DNA of 64,000 bases from Ephydatia muelleri (taxonomy: Eukaryota > Porifera > Demospongiae > Spongillida > Spongillidae), in assembly GCA_013339895.1 (NCBI GenBank), contig JABACO010000001.1, forward strand, positions 26,479,631 to 26,543,630, given 5' to 3'. The position numbers were made by a program, and so were the translations under genes. This document shows positions 31,040 to 42,110 of the stretch, piece by piece; the stretch's first letter is position 1; every line of letters begins with the position of its first letter. Below the pieces are notes generated by a model. That model searched no databases, was not told where the DNA came from, and was given only the letters and a program-made list of their open reading frames with translations.

Positions 31040-31533
31040 TCTGGAGTTTCTCTGGCTGGGGAGGAGAGGATGCGCCACATCTGCAGACAAATTGTGGGTG
31101 ACAACCTGAAAGGAGAGATGGCTCTCTTTTACTTTCCTCTCCCTTCTGGTGGTGAGGAGCTTAGAGGAGCTCCTTTGGTTTACATCCCAGATCTGGTCAA
31201 AAAGGTTGTTGACCTTTCGGAAGAGAATCAAAGGTTAGAAGATCATGACATACACATGACACAATAACTTTAACCCAATGCAGGACAGGACGGCTTACCT
31301 GGCATAATGGGGTTATACCTGCCAGTGAAGTGTGGATACAAATTGGAGGCGACAAAGGAGGTGGCTCATTCAAAATGAACTTTCAGATCATAAATGTTGC
31401 AGCTCCTAACTCTGTCCACAACATGTGTGTGTTTTGCTGCTATGAAGCAAGTGACACTGTTACAAACCTTCACATAGCACTTGACCACTACAAAGATCAA
31501 ATAACACATCTACAAGGAATGAAGTGGAGGTAG
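31040..31533 (+). CDS. Transposon-like gene, part 2: DKGGGSFK domain
   Basis: The first frame (31,061-31,267) reads ERMRHICRQIVGDNLKGEMA, PSGGEELRGAPLVYIPDLVK and KVVDLSEENQRLED. The second (31,330-31,533) reads WIQIGGDKGGGSFKMNFQII, NVAAPNSVHNMCVFCCYEAS and TVTNLHIALDHYKDQITHLQ, then GMKWR before a GTAGGA donor. The family is frequent in sponge and cnidarian genomes, usually unnamed. IGGDKGG at the end of a beta-strand could hold the first catalytic Asp of an RNase-H-like fold (inference). Confidence 0.6.
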
Positions 31534-31574
31534 GAACAGTTAAATTAACAGCACACATGCACACACACACATGC

Positions 31575-31625
<51 letters not shown>

Positions 31626-31629
<4 letters not shown>

Positions 31630-31754
31630 GCTAAGGTTTGCCCACCTGGGCTTCACATCACTTTGGGTGTCTTTATCAAGCTGTATGGGTTGCTTGAAGA
31701 CGAGTGTCATAACCTTGACCTTGAGCTGGCACGTGATTTAATATGAAGGTCAGA
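31626..31754 (+). CDS. Transposon-like gene, part 3: LHITLGVF exon
   Basis: Directly after the (CA)n tract, AATGCTAAG is followed by VCPPGLHITLGVFIKLYGLL, EDECHNLDLELARDLI and a stop. PPGLHITLGxxxxL with a downstream LE.EC..LDL belongs to the same multi-copy protein family as the DKGGGSFK domain. The intron between them would hold the (CA)n tract. The sequence then ends, so this is a partial element. Confidence 0.55.
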
Positions 31755-32285
31755 GGTGTTTCTTCAGCATTGTATGGCTTGTAGGTATTCTGTGTGCTTT
31801 GTCATTCCACAGGGATTTAGTTCGTTGCTATGGGACAGCAAACCAATTTCAAACTTTCTGGGCGGAGGGCCTACTTTCCACGTGTTCAAAGAGAGCAAAC
31901 AGCCGTGAGCCCGACTGTTCCAGTACGTGGCGAATGAAGGAGGGCTCACCATTTGCTGGCTGAATATACCTTTAAATGAAGCAGCCTTTGACGAGACCAA
32001 GGTTCAGTGTTGCGCATGCGCTATTGCTTGCAAAGTTCTGTCTAATGATGTATGTTGTAGGTGCGGGTGTGGGGGTCCCGTTTCCCCACAAGCATCACAT
32101 GTGAGGCACGTTTTCCTCTGCATATGACCACATAGGTGTGTGGGTGTGCATGTGGGTGTATATGCAATGCAGTTAGAATTTGGCTCAAGCATTGTGTCTT
32201 TGTACATGTAATACATGATGTGTAAGAATTTCTTAGTAGGTATGGCATCATCTTGCATGATTGATGATGTGATGCCATTTACCTG
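31755..32285. other. No gene seen
   Basis: Unique sequence between the transposon-like gene and the 15-bp array. No recognised domain on either strand. Confidence 0.5.
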
Positions 32286-32295
32286 TACACACACC

Positions 32296-32551
32296 CAATG
32301 GACACACAACCAATGGACACATACCCAATGGACACACACCCAATGGACACACACCCAATGGACACATACCCAATGGACACACACCCAATGGACACACACC
32401 CAATGGACACATACCCAATGGACACATACCCAATGGACACACACCCAATGGACACATACCCAATGGACACACACCCAATGGACACATACCCAATGGACAC
32501 ACACCCAATGGACACACACCCAATGGACACACACCCAATGGACACACACCC
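32296..32551. repeat. 15-bp minisatellite, 17 copies (CAATGGACACACACC)
   Basis: Seventeen near-perfect copies with one variable position (CACACACC or CACATACC). Because 15 is a multiple of three, all six frames stay open, which makes several spurious open frames. I see no coding use. Confidence 0.95.
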
Positions 32552-32851
32552 ACTCATGTCCATACACCACACTGGTGCAGCAGGTAGCCTGCCCCCCAAC
32601 CCCACACCCCACCACTCCATCCTAGTGCACAATTGTAAATTGTACCACCTCCTCTGAATACCTCACCCTCTCATATTGACATCTCACTTCTCATATAATA
32701 TTCTCCCATAAGATATAAGCAAAATTGCCATTCACTTGTATACCCTATGATGTCTTGATATCACTTTTCTATGACCCTTGTAATTTCAGAAGAGGATAGC
32801 TTGAGCCTTGACATGTATCAATTTGGGCTTTTTGCACATAACAAAGGATAT

Positions 32852-32925
32852 TATACATGCCTATAGCTTACCACCGAGCGCTTCATTGCATATGTGCGCG
32901 CGGGGGTAAGCTATAGGCATGTATA
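32852..32925. repeat. Hairpin with perfect 20-bp arms
   Basis: TATACATGCCTATAGCTTAC (32,852) and its exact inverse (32,906-32,925), spacer 34 bp. This may be the ends of a minimal inverted-repeat element. Confidence 0.75.
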
Positions 32926-33230
32926 GAACAATGGTGATGAATTAAGTGCGCAGCTTAGACGTGAGTCCCTTTGTCGTACACAAAGACTGTAGTTTACTTA
33001 ACTGTTGGTTTGCTTATAGCTCTCGCGCCTCTCTGTTATGACATCCATCAACGCATGGTGGTAATAATATTTTTTGTCCGAATCACGTGAGCCAAACCGT
33101 GTTGTAAAATTAATGTACGTGTATTTAGAATGCACGCGCGATGGGCTTCGAATGCAATAAAAGAGGTCGCTACACGTGAGTGCACGTCTTTTGTACTGTT
33201 TCTTATCACAATAGTGTATTTTCATTTCAG

Positions 33231-34288
33231 ATTTTTGTGTACAAGTCTACGTCACACAACGTATGGGTCAACCTGAGCTTTGAAGATTGGTACGCGCCGT
33301 GAAATTACAAGGATGCTTAAATAATGCCACACTTTATCTTTTTATACACATGACGTATCTCTCTTTGAAACCCATCTAGGATCCTCAGTAAGGTTGACCT
33401 CACGTGCAGAAGGATACTGTTCCTTTGGAGAAACTCTCCGTGTGTAAGTTGCTACATTGTCGCGTGCCATGACGTAATATTGCATTACGTCATGGCATGC
33501 GACATGGCTTATTGGACTATTCCATACAACTCAAGAAACGATGCCTACGAAGCGTCTGTATATTCAATAGCTCCCCATCATTGATATGGGGGGAGGGAGG
33601 ATGTTTCATTTCCATGTCTTCTGTGTATGAGATAGCCCATCTCATGTGCCCCTCCTCTTTCAGGTGGTGATAGGCAGACACCAGAACCCATGGCTGGAGA
33701 CTAACATAGCTGTACTCAGGGACAAGGGAGTACTACTGGCCAGGAGGAGGTCTGGGGGAGGAGCTGTGTAATATTAGTATCCATGGCAATACATCTCACA
33801 TGACTCCCATGTCATTAAAGGACCTGGGGAACATGAACTACACGGTGTTCACTCACAGACAGGATTACGAGGAATCCTTGTGTGTGCGAGGCCGTGAACA
33901 GGGGCTGGGGACTCGACCTCTCTGTGAACAAAACCATGACATCATCTCAGGAAACCAATTGTAGGTGTGTCACCATGGCAACAGGGGGCCAGTACAGTAA
34001 TGGAGGTGCAGGCCCAGTGCTATTCTATTTCATTAGCTTTCCAACGTGTTGCATAGTGTTATGAGATACTCTACTGCACGCATACAATGTGATTGTGACA
34101 CATCCCACCTCTCCTCTCTCTTCCTCCCTCACCCTCTCTCTCTTGGGGCTGGTTCCCTCCTCCCCATCCAGGTGTCTGGCAGTTCATCAAAGCTGGCCAA
34201 GGACTCTGCATTTCATCACTTCACTCTCCTGTTGTGTGCCGACACTGCAAATATGACCACCCTCTTGAGACCTGCCCCACTGGTTAGG

Positions 34289-34323
<35 letters not shown>

Positions 34324-34756
34324 GGTGTGTCATTGGCAAGCTACAATGAAGTTCATCCATTAGACACTTAGCTTACAGTATGAATATGTGCAAATCCTCT
34401 TTGGCCAAGGGTTAGGTAACCTCCATGTGTGTGTTGTGTACATCTCCTGTACCACACACACACCCCCACACACCCACAGCTCTCTCTCACCAACACTAGT
34501 GCCACACTCAGCAGATGCTCGTCCACTCTGAACCTCTCCTCCAGATCACATGACATAACATGGGACGCTGCCTGCAGTCACATTGCCTCTGCCTTCTACT
34601 CTGCCCATGACATCACCCTGACCAATCAGGTGACCCAACTGACCACACCTCCTTACCTGAGCCAATGAACTTCTTACCAGCAGATGCTGGTGGAAGTGGA
34701 GCCTGGGGAGGAGGGAGTATTTCCAGGGATCACCAAGATGGCTGAACGAGCTCAAG
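33231..34756 (+). pseudogene. LIPT1: Lipoyltransferase 1-like gene, disrupted
   Basis: Homologous to mitochondrial lipoyl(octanoyl) transferase/lipoate ligase. Exon 33,231-33,289 reads IFVYKSTSHNVWVNLSFED; 33,380-33,443 ILSKVDLTCRRILFLWRNSP; 33,664-33,767 [20 protein letters not shown] then [11 protein letters not shown]; 33,821-33,968 DLGNMNYTVFTHRQDYEES; 34,172-34,282 VSGSSSKLAKDSAFHHFTLL; 34,480-34,629 TSATLSRCSSTLNL; 34,684-34,756 VEVEPGEEGVFPGITKMAE. Exons 1-2 and 5-7 splice in frame. The fourth exon has two shifts, and the codon for the conserved Lys before VSG is TAG. VYH of the RRRSGGGxVYHDxGN motif is missing. No mitochondrial leader exon was found. Confidence 0.8.
33459..33503. repeat. 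Palindrome with two TGACGTAA (CRE-like) arms in a LIPT1 intron
   Basis: GTCGCGTGCCATGACGTAAT and its inverse (one mismatch) around a 5-bp loop. It lies 16 bp after the exon-2 donor. Confidence 0.75.
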
Positions 34757-34789
34757 GTATGTCACATGATCTGCTGTTACTTAACATCC

Positions 34790-35897
34790 ACACCACATCC
34801 ACCACAAACCACATCACACCAAACCACACCACACACTCACACACATCACATCACAGCCACATCAACCACACCATCACACCATCACATCCCATCACACCAC
34901 ATCACACCACATCACATCACACCACATCACACCACATCACATCACACCACACCACATCACACACACCACATAACATCACACCACATCACACCACACACAC
35001 CACATCACACCACACCACATCACACCACATCACACCACTCACATCACACCAAACCACATCACACCACATCACACCACATCAACACCACACAACACCACAT
35101 CACCCACCCACACCACATCACATCACACCACATCACACCACATCACATCACAACCACACAACACCACACCACATCAAACCACATCACACCACCACCCCAT
35201 CACACCACATCACACCACATCACACCACATCACATCACATCACACCACACCACATCACACCACATCACACCACATCACACCACACCACATCACCACATCA
35301 CACCACATCACACCACACCACATCACACCACACCACACCACATCACACCACACCACATCACACCACATCACCCACATCACACACACCACACCACACCACA
35401 TCACACCACATCACTTCACACCACACCACACCACATCACACCACACCAATCACACCACATCACTCACACCACCCACATCACACCACACCACATCACTTCA
35501 CACCACATCACATCACACACATCGCATCACACCACATCACACCACATCACTCACACCACATCACATCACACCACATCACATCACACCACTCACACACACC
35601 ACTCACACCACTCACACCACAACCACATCACATCCATCACACCACTCACACCACATCACACCACCACATCACATCACATCACACACCCACACACACCACA
35701 TCACAACCACTTCACACCACATCACACACACCACACCACATCACATCACACCACATCACACCACATCACATCACTTCACACCACACCACATCACACCACA
35801 TCACACACATCACACCACACCACATCACATCACATCACATCACATCACATCACATCACACTACATCACACCACACCACATCACACCACACCACATCA
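34790..35897. repeat. 1.1-kb CACAT/CACAC pentamer satellite
   Basis: Imperfect alternation of ACCACATC and ACACC units with no G and almost no unique sequence, starting right after the last LIPT1 exon donor (GTATGTC at 34,757). Two long plus-strand open frames (His/Thr/Ser only) run through it and are compositional artefacts. Confidence 0.95.
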
Positions 35898-35899
35898 GT

Positions 35900-38800
35900 T
35901 AATCAACAGGATGTAAGGCAAAGCATGATGGCATATAGAGAGATGTTGGTTTGATAACATATAGCATAAACATTTAGCTTTCTGATTCCCATCTTTTACA
36001 ATTGACCTCAACTTTAAAGTGCTTTCTCTTCTAGTGTGGAACCCAATGTATGAACACATGAGTTCAAGGTCATAACTGCAACCTATGTGGTTTGTACTTA
36101 CAAACAGCACATGAATGCTGTTGGTTCAAAATGTCAAGGCTGTGGGCTCAATATGATTGTCCAGATTTTTAAACTAAGGTATTATAGAGATGTAAACTCA
36201 TGTTTTGTGTGTGTGTAGGTGTGTGTATGTGTGTGTTGGTTTGTTTATTTGTCTGTGTGTGTTATTTTGCAACAGCTAAAAACATTTTGACTTTTGTGTT
36301 CATGTGCAGTTAGTACAGTGGTGTACACATGTGATTATGCATTTCTTTCACCCTAAACAGGACTTGAAACGAAGCAACATGGCTGTGAAATTAAGGCATG
36401 GCCATCATGAGGTATGGATGTGTTTGGTCTTTGCTACGTTCTGCCTTCAGGTCATAATACCATTCATTGTACAAGTACATTGGCATCCTATGCACTTGAC
36501 ACGTGTACTGCAATACATGAAAAGATCGGACATCAGGGCATGGTGGGTGCCAAATAGAGTTATTGTTACAATAAAGCATATGTTTAAGAAATTTCAATTG
36601 TGTAAAGTGCTAAAAACATTTTAGTCTCATCTCCCAATGGTACTGTTTGACTTGATCTTATCTCATAAACACTCCTGTCAGATCTATTAGGCCTCTTGAA
36701 AGAACCCAATGTCATCAATTACCTAATTGGTTCAAGGTTATATGTGGTTTGTACTAATAAAACCATTTCATAACAGGAAGGGCCAAACTGTGGAAACATG
36801 GTGAGATTCTCTATACTAGTTCTAAGGTGCATGTGTAGACTAAGCTTTGTTTTGGTTCGTTCAATAACATAGAGGTTTCAGTCCCTCTAAAATTGATAAG
36901 ATTGGTCTCACATGCGGCTGACTTGTTCCTGCAACCCTGTGCATGTGTGTATATGTGAAGGGCATGTGTTTGTGTGTGCTCTGTAATGGATATTGCTCTA
37001 TGTTCAGTGTAGTATGTGTACACATGCCTGTGGTGATGCATTCATTTCAACCCTAATCAGGACTTGAGGCCAAGCAACAGGGCTGGGAATGAAGACCTCA
37101 AACCAAGTCCTCATGAGATGGGCATGGAATAAAGTGGGTGTGGTCATCATTGGTTTAACACAGTGGAATACATAGGCCTCTCTATTTATAAAGTACCACC
37201 AATAATTGCTTTTACTGAATAGAGCTAAAAAGAAAATGTTCAGTAGCAGAACCAGCTACACATAATTGTCTTCAGAGTCCTATCACTCAACTCAGCCACA
37301 AGCCCTTGTTTTGACTTGACCTTTGTCCAAAGATAAACACCTCATGAGGGGGAAACCCAATGTATGATTTATTCATGGAACACCATCCTATGTGGTTTGT
37401 ACAAACAACAGCACATGTCATAACAGCAAGGGCTGTGGACCCAAATTGTTTGTAAGACTGAGGTCTTGATAAAGCCTTATTTGAAAAGGTCATTGCCTAG
37501 AAGAGATAGCACATGTGTGTGTGAATGTGTGTGTATGTGTGTGCATGTCTGTGTGCATATGTGTGTGCATGTGTGTGTGTGCATGTGTGTATGTTTCAAT
37601 AGAGGTAGGTTTAGAACAGAGCACGGTATGTTGTGTGCATTCCTACATCCTTGTAATCCATACCTAAGGAGGACATGAAACAAAGCAACATAATAGCCAA
37701 GCCCATGCAGGTGCATATGTGTGTATGTGTACATTGCACATGTACACATACTCACTTATGTGTAACAATACAGGCACACACAATTATTACCTTGGACTAT
37801 GGATTGGCTCGTGTCACCACTGAGACAATGACTGGCTCTGTGGCCACTTGAAATTGGAGGGCCACCAAAATCATTCTAAACATAATGCACTACAGCATAG
37901 AAGGTGAGGTGTGTAGAGCTTGAATAGGTGGTGGGCGTGTCTGTATGATCATTTATCTCTTAGTAATAATAATGGTGCTTTGGTTTTACAGTTCTGTACT
38001 TACACTTAAAAGTGTCCAACAAGGTTATGGTATTGTCTTCACTATCAGTTCAATGTTGTAGTGTAGTTCTGTATGATTGCTGGCAATAGTGGCACAGCTC
38101 TAGGGTATTGATGTAATTTCCATCTGTAACATGGCTGTACCTTAAGTCTGTAAACCTTTGGTTGTGTATGTAAAATTTTATCCCTGGCCTTGATAAGGCT
38201 TCCTTTCATTGATGTCAACAGAGAAGGAAACTTTGGCTTGTTTTAAGATCATTCACACATCACAATGTAAACCTTCACACTTCACACATACTTCATACAC
38301 ACACACACACACACACACACACATGGCACAAAATCTCTCCACAGTCGGAAGAAACATGTCTCAGATCGGACACGTTTCCATATGACCATCATGGGGCACC
38401 TCCCCCACCTGCTGACTACTCCCTTCTGGTTCCCTGTACAGCCATAACCTTTGAACCCATCGTTGCCATGGAGATCGTAACACTCCAAATGCAGACTGTA
38501 CTACAGGTGTCTCAGGACTTGAGGCCAAGCAACAGGGCTGCAAATGAAGACCTCAAACCAGGGGTGCAGGTCATAAGATGGACACTTCTGGGTAGTGTGT
38601 TGACTTGACCTTGTCTAGACTGCTGCACTCTTGTCAAATCTATGAAACCTTCATGGGGAAACCCAATATAGGAACACATAATTTATTCAAGGTCATGACA
38701 ACATATTATGTTGTTTGTACTATCAACTGCAAGGGCTGTGGGCTGAAAATGGGTGTCAAGATTTAAAAACTGAGGTTTTGATCAAGCCTTAACAGCATAT

Positions 38801-38901
38801 GTGGTGTGTGTGTGTGTGTGTGTGTGTTTGTGTATTAATTTCAATATAGGTATGGGTGTATATATGTGTGTGTAGTACACGGTGCGAGTATTGTATGACT
38901 T

Positions 38902-38936
<35 letters not shown>

Positions 38937-39170
38937 AATTGCTTTCAATGGAGGTATGGGTGTGTATGTGTATGTATATGTAATCACGTGTGTAAGTATT
39001 GTATGCCTTTGTGTGTGTATGTTGGTCCTAGGAGTAGCTGTAAAGACCACTGGTAGGTGTGGCCAGTGTGATGTTGCCAATCTCATGGGTGGGAGGGGCA
39101 CTAAAACTGTACTGTGTACGCCCATAGTAGTATCATTGTAAGCAATATTTGAAATTGCAGGTTGATTAAC
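35900..39170. repeat. Decayed tandem repeat of 0.6-1.4 kb units
   Basis: Recurring blocks: GGACTTGAGGCCAAGCAACA near 36,360, 37,062, 37,668 and 38,517; GGGGAAACCCAATGTATG near 36,037, 36,697, 37,348 and 38,658; and AAGGGCTGTGG near 36,136, 36,778, 37,428 and 38,728. Each is followed by a TG-rich tract. A related piece lies at 50,460-50,700. The larger unit includes CCACTGAGACAATGACTGGC (37,817), repeated at 50,652. No gene is supported. Confidence 0.65.
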
Positions 39171-40560
39171 CAAGATATCAGACTAAACAACATGTCCATA
39201 TACCTCCATGTTCCATAGGCGTGCATCCACTGAGTGCTAAGATGCTATGTAAAAGGTCGTAGGTTTGTACGGTACGCTGCCTACTTTGTAAGTCGTGCCA
39301 ATCCCACCCCTTTATTTCATTTTTCCATGTACCAGTATCAAATTGTCACTCTTCATACAAAACACAGGGCTGTAGGTTGAAAGCCTAATCTTTGTTTTTT
39401 ACCAAAAGCCTGATGGGGAGGAGGGAGTGGAATGTGATGGGGAGGAGGCTAACATGGTCCAGCCTTGGCCTGACCGGCCGGGTTGGTTGCTACGGCCCTG
39501 ATTAACACTCACTCAGTCACTGACACATGATCGAATCACGATGAGCTCACCTGTAATATAAATGTAATTTCAATGATTTTTCGGTCAGGAACCGCGCTGA
39601 AGTTAGCCTCACATTCCACAGCCTATCATTCGTAATTCGTTTAACACTTGAGGTGCTAACTTTTGCTCAAGCGGCTGAGTGTATTCATAAGTCATATGAC
39701 GTCTCCGCTGAGCGTATCATACATGTACTGCAATTTTCAATGGTTTGATGATTAGCGATCAGCCTGGCAGGCTGCACAGAATTGGCACAATTGGAGTAAC
39801 AAAACTTGTAAAGTATTATACTTGCTGTTTTTCTACGTGTTTGCATTTTGTATGTATTGATTATACTTGCTGTCTAAAATAACAATATAATGAAATGTAT
39901 TTGAGCAAGCTGGTCCAGCCAGCCAACCAACATGGTTATTTACTAACAGCATACATTATTGTAAACAGGAAACGATGGTAGTGTGTGATTAAGAAAGTGT
40001 TTTATTGCCTTCTTTCTCTCAAGGTTAAATGTGTTCATCAGTAGAGCTACGACAATCTGGAAATGTAAAGAATTTACACATTGTGATTTATGTTCTATTT
40101 TCTACCATTGATACATTAACTCACCTCTGGCCAAACTACACACTTGTTTACTAAAGACAACGACAGTGCAGCCTGTTTTTGTACATCACAGTCAAGTTCT
40201 TGAAGAAAGTAAAACACTTCTAATACCTGTAAATGGGATGAATGTTCTAATGTCAAATTGATGATATGGGTGAGAATTGTGTACCATGTCAGAACATTCT
40301 AAAAGAGGCCAGTACAAATCTTCTTTATGAAGCTGTTTAATTTCATTAAAGTAGATTTGAAGATCTGATACGGTATATCTTTACTCAAGATGGCCCGGAG
40401 GGTTGGCTAAAGGATGAATAAATTGTCATGTGTATCAATAATTATTACAGTTTAAACCTCAAGATCTTTCACAACTCTTCTTATTATGTGTCTTGGAAAT
40501 GGATAATGCTTACTAGAAAATTAGTTCCAGACACTTAGTAAAGTTCAAATCACTGTAAAA
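39170..40560. other. No gene seen; possible 3' region of the Ulp1-like gene
   Basis: AT-rich. It contains a fragment of the 24-bp minisatellite (39,413-39,450). The Ulp1-like gene's donor at about 40,569 (GTAAGC on the minus strand) implies that at least one more exon may lie here, but I could not recognise it. Confidence 0.4.
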
Positions 40561-40563
40561 TGC

Positions 40564-42110
40564 TTACTCCAAGGTTTTTCTTTTGAAGTGTGGGAAGTTC
40601 TTCATGTAAAAAGACTTTCCCCATCTCAGTGCAAAGATGTCGTCTGGATCAGGTGCATTCCTAAAATCAGGCACTACAAAATCTTGGGGAACACCAGCAT
40701 TGTGATCACCATCAGTGTCACTGTTGCAATCAGTGTCATTATCAGCTTCTGCATAACTGTCATCCTCATCATCAGCTGCACATCCCAAACTTTCAGCATT
40801 GGACTCTACAAAGACTGAGATGAATAGTGACATGGCAGCACAGGTTGAAAAGTCTCACCTTGATCTTGCTTTGCACAAATTGTACGTTCTGCCTGAGGCA
40901 ATTTCACTTCTTCATTATGATCCTGTGTACATAAGAGGTGTATTACATTGCATTGTCCATTACAGATATGCTGCTGCTTTTCTCCACTATGTGTGTAGGT
41001 TGAAGACAAATAGGAGAAATTACAAAAGAAACATGCAATAGATATGAACAGTATACCAATTGGCTGTAGATCTCCCACTGAAAGCTCATAAACCATTTGT
41101 AATCTAAATGCATCCATTAGTCCCTGCAGATTGCAGCAGAATCGGATTACAGACCTACTAGACAAATTTATTTTACTTGAGTATGTAGAAGAGGTAGTTA
41201 GTCAACAATAAGTCGTGCTGCCTACATGTATAAAGTAGAACACTAAATAAGTCAAGCATGTCAGAATTATGAACAACTCACAAAGCACACAAATACGCCA
41301 CAATCTGTTGGGTTTCTTTGCATTGGGGAATTACTCCCCTGAAAAGTAGCTATATCAAACAAGCATATGTTACATTTTGAATCAAAGCAGCCCACTGAAT
41401 CTTGGTATGTCCAATGGTGCATTAAATCCTCAAAGTCTGATGATGTCGTAGTGATATATAACCTGTATAACGTGCACACCTGCTAAGTCTGAACAAAATA
41501 TATGGATAACTTACCAAATCCAGTTCACAGCATCAATGTTACTTTGATGCAATGAATCAATACATATGATCACATGCCTCTGAATGTGCACAACCTATAA
41601 GGATTATTACAATGAAGACTTTTTACAATGCATAAATGTACTTACCAATAGGCTCCAATGCTGTGGCTTGTGTACAGGAAACAGCAAGACTTCATTTTTC
41701 AGCAAATCTTTCCCCTATATTGTACACTGTATATTCAGCTCGTATTAGTAAAACCTATCTCTTCTTCTTACCTTACAGTACCGTTTCACTGCTGAATATC
41801 CCTTTGCTTTTAGCAGAGGTATAAATGTAGGATCAAACCACTTTGTCATTATTCCGTGCTGAAACGTATCACTATTATACTCCATACAGCCCTGTTAAGG
41901 TTATGTAATAATACTTTCTGCATATTACTTCTTTGCATAAGCTCAAAATATGAGGCAATTATCTGTAATTGTAAGTTCTTTGCTTCATAACGTCAAAAAT
42001 GGTATTGATGAATTGACCTTGGAGTCGATCCATCCTCCAGATGCTACATTCATCAGGTCCTGTTTCTCAAGCTGGAATGTTGAACTAGGCATAGGAACCT
42101 TGAGCTTAAG
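40564..42110 (-). CDS. Ulp1/SENP-like cysteine protease (peptidase C48), several exons
   Basis: Minus-strand exons follow the C48 domain in order. About 42,110-42,020 reads LEKQDLMNVASGGWIDSKVN (start of the Ulp1 fold). 41,891-41,772 reads WFDPTFIPLLKAKGYSAVKR. 41,714-41,646 reads LLFPVHKPQHWSLL (catalytic His). 41,594-41,515 reads VIICIDSLHQSNIDAVNWI (catalytic Asp). 41,338-41,282 reads SPMQRNPTDCGVFVCF (oxyanion Gln and catalytic Cys). 41,123-41,057 reads LMDAFRLQMVYELSVGDLQP. The exons at 41.89, 41.71 and 41.59 kb join in perfect phase. An acidic exon (40,817-40,570) with DDEDDSYAEADNDTD may be the tail. Such enzymes cut SUMO or related modifiers. Some are transposon-borne, and this one could be either. 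Confidence 0.75.

Larger units (their letters stand above)
30090..31545. repeat. Tandem duplication of about 0.78 kb within the transposon-like gene
   Basis: 30,090-30,760 and 30,866-31,540 are near-identical, each starting TGCTGCTCTGAGGACGGCTC (a piece of the RING exon) and ending ACAAGGAATGAAGTGGAGGT. The copies are separated by a (CA)n tract. Each carries its own fragment of the RING exon fused to the downstream exons. Confidence 0.85.

Noticed and set aside
32215-32657. Six overlapping open frames with repeats such as QWTHT or CVHWV
   Set aside because: A 15-bp unit keeps all frames open. There are no splice sites, start context or domains.
34684-35916. Plus-strand open frames of about 400 codons rich in His, Thr and Ser
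   Set aside because: They are produced by the CACAT/CACAC satellite, which lacks stops in two frames. Only the first 24 codons are a real (LIPT1) exon.
39210-39310. Possible tRNA-derived SINE (AAGGTCGTAGGTTTGTACGG resembling a B box)
   Set aside because: No A box at the proper distance, no cloverleaf and no poly-A tail or target duplication.
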